Source: Chitinophagales bacterium | Lineage (GTDB): Bacteria > Bacteroidota > Bacteroidia > Chitinophagales > UBA2359 | Assembly: GCA_020629335.1 (NCBI GenBank) | Contig: JAHDDN010000080.1 | Coordinates: 1-16,417, forward strand | DNA: 16,417 bases | Reading direction: 5' to 3' | Shown: positions 1 to 8,538 of the stretch, one piece after another | Layout of the letters: each line of letters starts with the position of its first letter | Position numbering within the stretch: the stretch's first letter is position 1 | The notes under the pieces: model-generated | Database searches by the model: none | The model's input: the letters and a program-made list of their open reading frames with translations, nothing else | What the model was told of the DNA's origin: nothing | Position numbers and translations under genes: made by a program

Positions 1-3000
1 TGCCTGCTAAGCCTTCTATCACCATTGGCAAGTTCGCATAAGCATAATCTTCGATGAAGCCGCCTGTGCCTTCTACTATAAAAGCTGCCGATGTATTCGA
101 AGAATCGAAATTCATCCATAAATTGAAGGTGCCGTCTTCATTACATTCATACTCATAAACGATCTCTCCTATCTCACAAGATGCTGGTTCTTCACAACAG
201 ACAGGATCAAGGCCTGTCCAATTGCTACAATTATCTACACTTAGATCAATCACACCAAATTCCCATACTGTTTCACAATCGCCTTCTAATGGGCCTAAGG
301 TGATTGGTAAGTCTTCATAATTGAAATTGCCGTAGTTCGTGCCGTTTCCTTGTACAGTGAAACCTTCACTTCCGACATTTGAATATTCAAAGCCTAATTG
401 GACGAAGAATGCTCCTCCATCACATGCGCTGGCTTCGGCCCATAAACCACCAATTTCACAATCAGCTGGTGGTTCCTCACAAACTGGTAATTCTATTTCT
501 ATACTGCTGCTACAATCAGGATTATCATTTTCTGAAACAGTTAATGCGACTACCCCTTCAGCCCAAGCTGGTACTTCGATTACATAATTGTTAGTTCCTG
601 CTACTGCCACAGAAGTAATTGGTTCGCCATTGATGAAGATATTGGCATAAACGTTAGTAAAGCCAGTGTATAAGAAACCTACTTCCATAAACAACTGCTC
701 GCCTTCACAGAATGGTTCTCCATATAAATCCCAGATTTCGCATTCAATAGGTTCTTCACAACAGACAGGATCAAGGCCTGTCCAATTGCTACAATTATCT
801 ACACTTAGATCAATCACACCAAATTCCCATACTGTTTCACAATCGCCTTCTAATGGGCCTAAGGTGATTGGTAAGTCTTCATAATTGAAATTGCCGTAGT
901 TCGTGCCGTTTCCTTGTACAGTGAAACCTTCACTTCCGACATTTGAATATTCAAAGCCTAATTGGACGAAGAAGACTCCTTCTTCACAGGGCAATTGCTC
1001 TGCCCATAATCCGCCTATTTCGCATTCCGCTGGTTCTATTTCGCAATTTGGTAATTCTACTACTATGCTATTGAAGCAATCCGGATTATCATTTTCACCT
1101 ATCCCTAATTGAATGATACCGCCTTCATAATCCGCGGGTAATTCTATCGTATAATAAGGTGCTCCCACTTCATAGAAAATGTATATTTCGCCATCTACAT
1201 AAACATCTATAAAGTCATTCGTAAAGCCTGAATAGTTAAATTCAAAATCCACGAATACTTGTTCGCCATCACAATAAGGTTCTGCTACTAAATCCCAGAT
1301 TTCACATACTATTGGCTCCTCACATAATATCGGTTCAAGCACTGCAACATCCACACAAGTAATATCACTTAAATCAGTCACTAAGAATTCCCAACTGCTT
1401 TCTCCATCACCTACTAATGGGCCTAAGGTAATTGGTAAATCTTCGTAATTAAAGTTACCATAATTGTTAGCATTTCCTTGGACACTAAAACCTTCTGTGT
1501 CGCTTGGTAAGTTTAATGCTTCAAAGCCTAATTGAATATTGAATACTTCCCCATCACAGCCTAAAGGCTCTACCCATAAATCTACTATTTGGCAATCCCC
1601 TGGTGGTTCTATTTCACAAGTTGGCAATTCTACTACTGTACTGCTGAAGCAATCTGGATTATCATTTTCGCCTATCCCTAATTCGATGACGCCGCCTTCA
1701 TAATCAGCTGCTAATTCTAATGAATAGAAAGTCTCGCCTACTTCAAAGAATGTAAAAATTTCGCCATCTACATACACATCAAAATAAGCATTGGTGAAGT
1801 TCGCATAGTTAAACTCGAAATCTAAAAATAGTTGTTCACCATTACAGTAAGGATATGTTACTATATCCCAGATTAAACATTCTACTGGTTCTTCACACAA
1901 TATTGGTTCAAGTACCGCTACATCTATACATCCAGGGTCGCTTAAATCAAAAACTACGAATTCCCAGTTTGTTTCGCCATCACCCACTAATGGACCTAAA
2001 GTGATAGGTAAGTCATTATAATTAAAATTACCATAGTTCGTTCCATTTCCTTCTACACCAAAGCCCTCTGTTTCTGCTGGTAGGTTTAAAACTTCAAAAC
2101 CTAAATCCACATAAAACACACTGCCATCACATGCATAAGGCTCTACCCATAAATCTACTATTTGACAATCCCCTGGTGGTTCTATTTCACAAGTTGGTAA
2201 TTCTACCACTGTGCTATTGAAACAATCGGGATTATCATTTTCGCCTATCCCTAATTGGATGACACCTCCTTCATACTCACTTGGTAACAGTATTGAATAA
2301 TAAGTAGCCCCTACTTCAAAATAAGTATAGATCTCACCATCCACATACACATCTATAAAGTCATTCGTAAAACCTGAATAGTTAAACTCAAAGTCCAGCA
2401 ATAATTCATCACCATCACAATAGGATTCTGTTACTATATCCCAGATCAAACACCCTACAGGTTCCTCACATAAAACGGGTTCAATTACTCCAACTTCAGT
2501 GCAAGATATCTCGCTTAAATTGGTAACTAAAAACTCCCAATTTGTTTCACCATCTCCCACTAAAGGACCTAAGGTAATTGGTAAATCTTCATAATTAAAG
2601 TTGCCATAATTAGTACCATTTCCTTGTACGTTAAAGCCTTCAGTATCGACTGGCATATTTAAAATTTCAAAGCCTAAATCTACATAGAACACACTGCCAT
2701 CACACCCCAAAGGTTCTACCCACAAATCAACTATTTGGCAATCAATTGGTGGTTCTACTTCACAGAATGGGGCTACAAACTCCCAAATATTTTCACAGCC
2801 AGATGCATCTGAAGTATAAATATGATAAACCGTTTCTCCGTCGCCTGCTAAGTTCTCTAAAGTGATTGGTAAATCGGCAAAATTGAACACTCCAATATAT
2901 TGTTCTTCTATCTCTACGAAGAAGGAGGGTTGATCTCCATTATAATTGAAGTCAAGGTATAAATCAAAGTTGCCTGCTTCATCACACTCATAGGCTTCTA

Positions 3001-5929
3001 ATATTCCATTGGTCATACAAGCCACTTCACAATTAGGCGTATTAATTTCTCCATAAGTATAACAATCACTCATTTGATTATCTACTATTTCAAAACTAAG
3101 GCTTTCTTCATTTCCTTCAAATGGGCCTAAGGTGATTGGCAAATCATCGTAAGAGAAATTCCCAAAATTAGTTCCCATTCCGTTAGTCATTTGGAAGCCA
3201 TCAGTTCCTACATTAGCATACTCAAAATTGAGTTCAACAAATATATTTCCATCGCCATTACATTCTGTTATGTTAAAAAGCAAATCACTCATGAAGCATT
3301 CTAAAGGTTCACAGAAAGGACTTGTAAACTCGCTTGTTGATATACAGTCTGGCGCATCATTCGCTGTGATGCTTATCATATCTACACTTCCATCTCCAAC
3401 TGCTACATTAGTTAATGTTAATGGAAGATCTCCTGATTCATATCCATAAAAATCGCCATTCACATAAACGTCAAAACCTGTTGATGGAAGGTTTTCATAA
3501 GTAAAGTTTACAAAAAGATTGTAGCTTCCATCAGGATTACAATCTAATACATCCACTGTCAATGGGCTTATGCTACAAGCAGTTTCTTCACAACAGACTG
3601 GATCAATACCTGTCCACATATTACAATTATCGATGCTTAGATCAATTACTCCAAACTCCCAAACTGTTTCGCAATCTCCTGCTAAGGGGCCTAAAGTAAT
3701 TGGCAAGTCTTCATAATTAAAATTGCCGTAGTTAGTACCGTTCCCCTGAACGGTGAATCCTTCAGCTCCTACATTAGCAAAATCGAAACCTAATTCAATA
3801 TAGAATGATCCTCCATCACATGGCAATTGTTCTACCCATAAGCCATCTATGGCACATTCTGCTGGTGGTTCTACTATACAATTCGGCAATTCTACTGATA
3901 TACTATTGAAGCAATCTGGGTTATCATTTTCGCCTATACCTAATTGGATCAAGCCACCTTCATAATCGGATGGTAATTCTATGGTATAATAAGTCGCTCC
4001 TGCTTCAAAATAAGTATAGATTTCGCCATTTATAAAAACATCTATAAAGTCATTTGTGAAACCGCTATAATTAAATTGAAAGTCGATTAATAATTGCTCA
4101 CCTATACAATAAGGCTCTGCTACTATATCCCAGATTTCACAAGTAGGTTCTGGTGTACAATCAATAGGATCGATAATCGTAAAACTTGAGCAGCCTTCTA
4201 TTTCTAAATCAGTTACCACAAATTCTAAGGTCGTTACCCCATCTCCTCCTATTGGACCGATTGTATAAAAAGGCTCTCCGTAAGCAAAACTACCTCCATA
4301 ATTATTTCCATTTCCTAAGATCGAAAAGCTTCCGCTGGTATTTTCTGAATCAAAGGCTATATCTACGAGGAAATTACCATTTTCATCGCAAGGATAAGCT
4401 TCTGCTATTACATTAGTTATGATACATTCTCCTGGAGGTGTTTCACAACAAACTGGATCAAGACCGGTCCAATTACTACAGCCGTCAATCTCTAAATCAA
4501 TGACGGCAAATTCCCAAAGCGTTTCGCAGTCGCCTTCTAATGGGCCTAAGGTAATTGGTACATCAGCATAATTAAAGTTGCCGTAATTATTCCCATTGCC
4601 TTGAACGGTGAAACCTTCATTTCCTGCATTTAGATATTCGAAGCCTAACTGAACATAGAATACCCCTTCTTCACATGGTAGTTGTTCTGCCCACAATCCT
4701 ACTATTTCACACTCTGCTGGCGGAGGAGTACAGTCTGGAGCAGTAAAACCAAAATCAGCGGCACAAGAAGGTGTGTCGCTTGCAGTGACCACTAAATTAA
4801 TATTACTGCCATCGCCTTGAGCGAAGTTGCTAACTGTAAAAGGTGGTTCATCTGTAATATAGGCCACAAAGTCTGCGCCATTATAAATATCAAAACCGAC
4901 ACCTGGAGTATTAGCATAGTTGAAGTTGATTGTTAGATCAAATGTTCCATCTTCATTACATACTCCTGCATCTGCTATTAAGCTAGTGATACTACATGGA
5001 GGTGGGCTACACTCAATAGGTTCTATAAAAGTAAAGCCTAAACAGCCATCTATTTCTGAGTCGTTTATTATAAATTCCCAAGTGGTTATTCCATCTCCTG
5101 TTACAGGGCCAACTGTGTAATAGGGTTCTCCATAATTGAAAGTGCCATAATTATTGCCGTTTCCTACTACAGTAAAACTACCACTGGTATTTTCTGAATT
5201 AAAGCCTATCGCAACTAAGAAATTACCATCGCCATCACATTCGTAGGCTTCTGCAAAAGCGTTAGAGATACTACATACACCACAATCGATTGTGCCTAAT
5301 TCAAAGTAATTAGAGCAATCTGGATTTTCGCTATCAATAATTACTATTTCATAAGGGGTGGTTCCATCTCCTGCTAATGGACCAATTGTGTAAAATGTCT
5401 CGCCATAATTAAAAGTGCCATAATTATTACCATTGCCTGCTACTGTAAAGCTGCCCGAAGTATTCGCAGAATCAAATTCAAAATCCAATAAGAAATTACC
5501 ATCCTCATCACAAGGGTGAGGTTCTGCATAAACATTGGCTATTTCGCATGATGGAATAGTGCAGTTAGGGCTTTCAAACTCCCATTCTGCAAAGCAGTCG
5601 GGATTGTCATTTTCTGCGACCTTGATATAGTGGAAAGTGCCATCTCCTAAAGCATAATTAGGAATAGTTAGTGGCAAATCACTATAGGAATAAAATCCAA
5701 AGAAACTTCCATCGGCACCATAGAGGTCAAATCCTACTAGTTCTACATCCACGTAATCAAAGTCGACATAGAGTTCGTAGTACCCATCACTATTGCAGTT
5801 ACCTGGATCTACTACTAAGTTACTCAACTCACAGACAGCATATAATTGTGAGTTAATAGGTAATACCAAAGCTATCAATATAGCTAGCAGGTAGGTATTT
5901 TTTTTCGAAAGTAAATTTGCTTTAATCAT
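1..5929 (-). CDS. Giant secreted Cys-rich repeat protein (3' end outside window)
   Basis: The frame is open from ATG at 5929 to the left edge, giving 1976 visible codons; I translated it by hand and met no stop. Residues 1-31 look like a signal peptide (MIKANLLSKK, a hydrophobic stretch, then SQLYA before VCEL). Twenty full units and one partial unit of about 94 residues follow. Each runs from an early Cys to a late Cys with motifs such as NYGNFNYEDLPITLGPL, GDGETxWEF and ENDNPDC. Type A units carry GFTVQGNGTNYGNFNYEDLP. Type B units carry CEIWDLVAEPYC and IQLGIGENDNPDCF. From about unit 12 onward A and B alternate strictly. The units look like beta-sandwich (Ig/PKD-like) extracellular domains; I cannot assign a known family or ligand. 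A T9SS tail would be expected beyond the edge but is not seen. It is transcribed divergently from the 6731 gene. A role in adhesion or surface matrix is inference from architecture only. Confidence 0.9.
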   Translation of the reverse strand, partial: MIKANLLSKKNTYLLAILIALVLPINSQLYAVCELSNLVVDPGNCNSDGYYELYVDFDYVDVELVGFDLYGADGSFFGFYSYSDLPLTIPNYALGDGTFHYIKVAENDNPDCFAEWEFESPNCTIPSCEIANVYAEPHPCDEDGNFLLDFEFDSANTSGSFTVAGNGNNYGTFNYGETFYTIGPLAGDGTTPYEIVIIDSENPDCSNYFELGTIDCGVCSISNAFAEAYECDGDGNFLVAIGFNSENTSGSFTVVGNGNNYGTFNYGEPYYTVGPVTGDGITTWEFIINDSEIDGCLGFTFIEPIECSPPPCSITSLIADAGVCNEDGTFDLTINFNYANTPGVGFDIYNGADFVAYITDEPPFTVSNFAQGDGSNINLVVTASDTPSCAADFGFTAPDCTPPPAECEIVGLWAEQLPCEEGVFYVQLGFEYLNAGNEGFTVQGNGNNYGNFNYADVPITLGPLEGDCETLWEFAVIDLEIDGCSNWTGLDPVCCETPPGECIITNVIAEAYPCDENGNFLVDIAFDSENTSGSFSILGNGNNYGGSFAYGEPFYTIGPIGGDGVTTLEFVVTDLEIEGCSSFTIIDPIDCTPEPTCEIWDIVAEPYCIGEQLLIDFQFNYSGFTNDFIDVFINGEIYTYFEAGATYYTIELPSDYEGGLIQLGIGENDNPDCFNSISVELPNCIVEPPAECAIDGLWVEQLPCDGGSFYIELGFDFANVGAEGFTVQGNGTNYGNFNYEDLPITLGPLAGDCETVWEFGVIDLSIDNCNMWTGIDPVCCEETACSISPLTVDVLDCNPDGSYNLFVNFTYENLPSTGFDVYVNGDFYGYESGDLPLTLTNVAVGDGSVDMISITANDAPDCISTSEFTSPFCEPLECFMSDLLFNITECNGDGNIFVELNFEYANVGTDGFQMTNGMGTNFGNFSYDDLPITLGPFEGNEESLSFEIVDNQMSDCYTYGEINTPNCEVACMTNGILEAYECDEAGNFDLYLDFNYNGDQPSFFVEIEEQYIGVFNFADLPITLENLAGDGETVYHIYTSDASGCENIWEFVAPFCEVEPPIDCQIVDLWVEPLGCDGSVFYVDLGFEILNMPVDTEGFNVQGNGTNYGNFNYEDLPITLGPLVGDGETNWEFLVTNLSEISCTEVGVIEPVLCEEPVGCLIWDIVTESYCDGDELLLDFEFNYSGFTNDFIDVYVDGEIYTYFEVGATYYSILLPSEYEGGVIQLGIGENDNPDCFNSTVVELPTCEIEPPGDCQIVDLWVEPYACDGSVFYVDLGFEVLNLPAETEGFGVEGNGTNYGNFNYNDLPITLGPLVGDGETNWEFVVFDLSDPGCIDVAVLEPILCEEPVECLIWDIVTYPYCNGEQLFLDFEFNYANFTNAYFDVYVDGEIFTFFEVGETFYSLELAADYEGGVIELGIGENDNPDCFSSTVVELPTCEIEPPGDCQIVDLWVEPLGCDGEVFNIQLGFEALNLPSDTEGFSVQGNANNYGNFNYEDLPITLGPLVGDGESSWEFLVTDLSDITCVDVAVLEPILCEEPIVCEIWDLVAEPYCDGEQVFVDFEFNYSGFTNDFIDVYVDGEIYIFYEVGAPYYTIELPADYEGGIIQLGIGENDNPDCFNSIVVELPNCEIEPAECEIGGLWAEQLPCEEGVFFVQLGFEYSNVGSEGFTVQGNGTNYGNFNYEDLPITLGPLEGDCETVWEFGVIDLSVDNCSNWTGLDPVCCEEPIECEIWDLYGEPFCEGEQLFMEVGFLYTGFTNVYANIFINGEPITSVAVAGTNNYVIEVPAWAEGVVALTVSENDNPDCSSSIEIELPVCEEPPADCEIGGLWAEASACDGGAFFVQLGFEYSNVGSEGFTVQGNGTNYGNFNYEDLPITLGPLEGDCETVWEFGVIDLSVDNCSNWTGLDPVCCEEPASCEIGEIVYEYECNEDGTFNLWMNFDSSNTSAAFIVEGTGGFIEDYAYANLPMVIEGLAG
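186..409 (-). repeat. Perfect 224-bp direct repeat, copy 1 (inside giant gene)
   Basis: By eye this is identical base for base to 750-973. The offset is 564 bp, or 188 codons, so the reading frame is kept. It encodes most of a type A unit, from the GFEYSNVGSEGF segment to DPVCCEEP. The flanking bases differ immediately outside it (185 t versus 749 a). Identity that includes third codon positions implies recent duplication or gene conversion between units. Confidence 0.93.
750..973 (-). repeat. Perfect 224-bp direct repeat, copy 2 (inside giant gene)
   Basis: This is the partner of 186-409. Related but diverged versions of the same segment lie near 3590-3800 and 4440-4660, so this pair is the most recent event in an older series of duplications. 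Confidence 0.93.
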
Positions 5930-6109
5930 CTTCGTTTGTTTATGGCCGCTTATCTTAATAATAGGGTTATTTCTTCATCTTTTAACTTAGCAGGCAAGTA
6001 AGTAAATGGTCAAAAGAAAATTTAATTTTACCCAATTACTTAGCTTGTAAAAATCAGCTCATCTTATATGTGATTTTTTATCAATTATACAAGAGTCACT
6101 TTCACGATA

Positions 6110-6140
6110 CAAATATGTCGAATAAATAGTAGTAGAAAAA
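6110..6140 (-). promoter_or_regulatory. Candidate Bacteroidetes-type promoter of the giant gene
   Basis: Read on the minus strand, CATATTTG (6110-6117) matches the -7 consensus TAnnTTTG except for its first base. It lies 19 nt from a T-rich -33 position (TTTT, 6137-6140). The bases just downstream (ATATTTGTAT) are the same as in the better promoter at 11902-11932. The leader would be about 175 nt, without a Shine-Dalgarno sequence. The -33 match is weak. Confidence 0.4.
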
Positions 6141-6156
6141 GTACTTTTTAGTTGTA

Positions 6157-6241
6157 TAGTCGGTTTTTTTTATCTTTTTAAATGCCTTAAAAGACTATTT
6201 TATTAGCATTTTGTGTTTTATTAGTCGGTTTTTTTATCTTT
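6157..6241. repeat. Direct repeat pair, TAGTCGG + T-run + ATCTTT
   Basis: The two copies are at 6157-6178 and 6222-6241, 65 bp apart. They differ mainly in T-run length. They sit upstream of the giant gene's candidate promoter. Weak relatives (CGG or CAG followed by a T-run) occur near 11952 and 15685, upstream of the two other large surface-protein genes. Function is unknown; an activator site or simple repeat-driven variation is possible. Confidence 0.45.
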
Positions 6242-6426
6242 GATTAATTCGCCTACGACTGAAGTCTTGGGCAAGCATGTTGTTCATGTCTACAACATGT
6301 TATGGTTGTAGTCAGAGCCTATGACCAATACAGGGGCTAAAGCCTTATATTATGGAGGCTTGTTAGGCTGTTTTTGCTGCTTTATGACCGCCCCTATCCC
6401 CCTTTAATTTAAGGAGGAGTTTTTTT
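6242..6426. other. Non-coding stretch with small inverted repeats
   Basis: No credible gene is seen here. Several short stems are visible: catgttgt/acaacatg near 6275-6300, ctacaac/gttgtag near 6291-6312, and aagcct (6340-6345)/aggctt (6356-6361). It directly precedes the structured repeat at 6427 and may belong to the same composite intergenic element. Confidence 0.4.
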
Positions 6427-6649
6427 GGCTTAGGGATGGTAGCGGTATGGGGCGTTCATGGCCTGACTTACGGAACTTAGCTGGACGTAGGCTGGCCCGA
6501 AGGGCAGACAAGTACGGCTTAGTGGAGTAGGAAGGCCATAGCCACATGAGAGCGGACAGCCCGACCCTTCCTTATTTTTGATCGGAGGGCGCACACATAG
6601 GTAGCGTCCCTACGGGCCGATCAAAAATAAGGAAGGGGAAGCCCCAAAT
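6427..6649 (+). repeat. Structured dispersed repeat, copy 1 (possible ncRNA or MITE-like element)
   Basis: The first 138 bp (6427-6564) match the reverse complement of 12297-12430 in blocks: ggcttagggatgg, agcggtatg, gacttacggaacttag, agacaagt, cttagtggagtagga, and a 28-bp identical end that finishes in CAGCCCGA. Both copies also end in GGGGAAGCCCC followed by AAAT (here 6635-6649). Between the shared parts each copy carries a different hairpin. A stem of 6458-6464 with 6533-6539 (atggcct/aggccat) is kept in the other copy by compensating changes. No ORF is conserved between the copies, so a structured RNA or a mobile palindromic element is more likely than a gene. Confidence 0.7.
6565..6637. 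repeat. Perfect 21-bp stem hairpin with REP-like loop
   Basis: Arms 6565-6585 and 6617-6637 are exact reverse complements enclosing a 31-nt loop. The loop contains a second imperfect stem (gggcgc / gcgtccc around acacataggta). Read on the minus strand the loop is GTAGGGACG...TGTGTGCGCCC, which resembles REP-type palindromes common between bacterial genes (from memory). Related loop sequences recur near 12114 and 12157. A nested insertion of a small palindrome is a plausible origin. Confidence 0.75.
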
Positions 6650-6658
6650 TAACATTGA

Positions 6659-6688
6659 AACGTTGGAACTTTTGAACGTTAAAACGTT
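6659..6688. repeat. Triplicated AACGTT motif before the 6731 gene
   Basis: AACGTT occurs at 6659-6664, 6675-6680 and 6683-6688, partly as the longer AAACGTTGGAA. Each is a 6-bp palindrome. It lies 40-70 bp upstream of the start codon at 6731, where an operator would be reasonable, but a degenerate tandem repeat is equally possible. Confidence 0.4.
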
Positions 6689-6730
6689 GGAAACTGATAC
6701 ACTAATTAAGCAATTCATGAATCCACTAAT

Positions 6731-8194
6731 ATGCATCAGAGTACTTTAATTCAGTTTTGTAGTCGATTGACTCGTAAGGAGATGACTCGCTATCGGGATA
6801 GTGCGTTATCGCCTTATTTTAATAAGCATAAGGATGTGCTGGCATTGGTGACTTATTTGAATGCCATTTATCCTGATTTTAGTGAAGAGAAATGTGAGGA
6901 GACGCTTCTTTATCAGGTAATTTTTGGTAAAAAGGCATTTGATAAGGCCAAGTTGAAGCATGTTTTTTCTTATGCTTTAAAGTTGATGGAGCAATTTTTG
7001 GCGGTTGAGCAGCTTCGGGATGATGAGGCGGTCAATGGGCTTTTATTGCTCAAGCAATTAAGATACAAATCTTTGGGCAAACGTTTTGAATCTCGCTTAG
7101 ATTTTCAGCAGAAAATGTTGGATAAACGACCCTTTCGTAATTCGGAGTATTGGTTGGCTTTGTATAGTTTGAAGTCGGAGGCGGATTTGTATTCGGAGAA
7201 GCAGGCGCCTTATAAGCGGGATTTGTATATGCAGGCGAAGGTGGATCATTTGGATTTATTTTATTTGTCGGAGCAATTGAAGAATGCTTGTGAGATGATT
7301 AATCGGCAATTGTTTTTGAATGTGGCATATCAGTATGATTTGGTGGAGCAGGTGATTACTTATTTGAAGGCGCATTTGGCACGTTATCAGGCTTATCCTT
7401 CTATCATTATTTATTATCAGGTATATTTGACTTTGACGGAGAGTGAAGAGCGAACAAATTATGATCGCTTGACGGAATTATTGGAGGAACATGCGGATTT
7501 ATTTCCGATTGATGAACGTAGGGAGTTATATTATTTTGCTTATAATTATTGTTTGCGACAGGTGAATCAGGGGCAGGTTGATTTTTTGCAGGAGTCTTTT
7601 AATTTGATGAAAATTTTATTGGAAAAAGATTTATTGATTGAGCAGAATTATTTGTACGATTGGCATTATAAAAATATTATTGCGATTGCTTTGCGATTAA
7701 AATCATTTGAATGGACGGAATCGTTTATTCATGAATATAAATCTAAGTTGCCTCCTAATGTAGCAGAGAATGCTTTTAATTTTGGATTGGCTTCTTATTA
7801 TTATAGCACTCAGCAATATGATCAGGCTTTAGGATTATTGCATAATGTGGAGTACACAAATATTGTTTATAATTTGGATGCGAAGTCTTTGTTGTTGCGT
7901 ATTTATTATGAGTTGGAGGAGGAAGATTCGATGGATTCATTGATCAGTGCTTTTAGGCAGTATTTGCGCAGGAATAATTTATTATCTAAGAATAAGTTTG
8001 AGCGTTATAGTAATTTATTCAAGTTGGCGCATCGTAGTTTTAAAATTAAAATGCAGCTCCCTTTTCAAAGCTTTTCCAAGAATGAAAAAGACATAAAAAG
8101 GCTAAGAGCTGCATTTAGGAAAACTCCTAACATTGCCAATAAGAATTGGCTAATCAATAAAGTGGAAATGATTGAAAAACTGCTGAAAAAGTGA
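6731..8194 (+). CDS. Conserved helical (TPR-like) protein of unknown function
   Basis: This encodes 487 residues with no signal peptide or membrane segment, so it is probably cytoplasmic. The sequence is almost wholly alpha-helical by composition, rich in Leu, Tyr, Glu and Lys. Residues about 345-410 (NAFNFGLASYYYSTQQYDQA... and the following helices) have TPR-like spacing of small and aromatic residues. The N-terminus (LTRKEMTRYRDSALSPYFNKH) resembles conserved hypothetical proteins I recall from Saprospiraceae; I know no function for that family. The C-terminus (residues 430-487) is strongly basic, which could suit a nucleic-acid or membrane-surface partner. ATG at 6731 is the only sensible start; the ATG at 6717 is out of frame. 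It stands alone, divergent from the giant gene and convergent with the Hpt gene. Confidence 0.88.
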   Translation: MHQSTLIQFCSRLTRKEMTRYRDSALSPYFNKHKDVLALVTYLNAIYPDFSEEKCEETLLYQVIFGKKAFDKAKLKHVFSYALKLMEQFLAVEQLRDDEAVNGLLLLKQLRYKSLGKRFESRLDFQQKMLDKRPFRNSEYWLALYSLKSEADLYSEKQAPYKRDLYMQAKVDHLDLFYLSEQLKNACEMINRQLFLNVAYQYDLVEQVITYLKAHLARYQAYPSIIIYYQVYLTLTESEERTNYDRLTELLEEHADLFPIDERRELYYFAYNYCLRQVNQGQVDFLQESFNLMKILLEKDLLIEQNYLYDWHYKNIIAIALRLKSFEWTESFIHEYKSKLPPNVAENAFNFGLASYYYSTQQYDQALGLLHNVEYTNIVYNLDAKSLLLRIYYELEEEDSMDSLISAFRQYLRRNNLLSKNKFERYSNLFKLAHRSFKIKMQLPFQSFSKNEKDIKRLRAAFRKTPNIANKNWLINKVEMIEKLLKK

Positions 8195-8216
8195 TTTGTA
8201 AGATTCGCTTTTATAT

Positions 8217-8378
8217 TGAACTCATTGAAAGTTTTTCTGCTGGCTTAGAAAATAGTTGATTTTCCGTATTTCTGCGTTATTTTATCGGCCCATAGCTCTG
8301 CTATGAACCTCAAAAATGCCTTGAACTACGAAAAATCACCTTATTTTCAGCTTCATCATAAAACTTTAAATGAGTTCA
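8217..8378. repeat. 162-bp imperfect palindromic element (MITE-like)
   Basis: The ends are inverted: TGAACTCATT (8217-8226) and AATGAGTTCA (8369-8378), with about 18 of the outer 20 positions matching. Complementarity continues inward through gaaaatagttgattttccgta against the complement of aaaaatcaccttattttc. The centre is cccatagctctgctatg, itself a perfect catagc/gctatg stem. No ORF lies inside. It sits between two convergent genes, 23 bp after the 6731 gene's stop, so its RNA could form a long hairpin at that gene's 3' end. Confidence 0.7.
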
Positions 8379-8427
8379 TTAATTTGGCTATTAGCCTGAT
8401 TTTAGTTCTAATTAGGAGAGCTTAATG

Positions 8428-8507
8428 AAGAGGGGATTAATCCTTTAGCTAAAAAACACACCTTGTTATGCGCATACATATTTAGCTAAGAGATTTCCCC
8501 CCTCTTT
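8428..8507. terminator. Inverted repeat between convergent genes, possible two-way terminator
   Basis: Arms 8428-8452 (aagaggggatt...ttagctaa) and 8482-8507 (ttagctaa...cccccctcttt) are complementary with a few mismatches around a 29-nt loop. The position between the facing 3' ends at 8194 and 8539 suits a bidirectional terminator. No clean U-tract follows either arm, so termination is inferred from place and structure. Confidence 0.45.
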
Positions 8508-8538
8508 GAAAACAGTATTATTAAATACTATGAATATA

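Noticed and set aside
339..1112. Two plus-strand frames with identical starts (339 and 903)
   Set aside because: They are antisense shadows of the 224-bp duplication inside the giant minus-strand gene.
1..5929. Regular repeats suggesting a CRISPR or satellite array
   Set aside because: The periods are ~282 and ~564 bp, the repeats are coding and in frame, and there are no short repeats with unique spacers.
6731..8194. Possible transposase or phage protein because of flanking palindromic repeats
   Set aside because: No DDE, tyrosine or HUH catalytic motif is visible; the protein is helical and TPR-like. The flanking repeats are different from each other and do not form a matched pair of ends.
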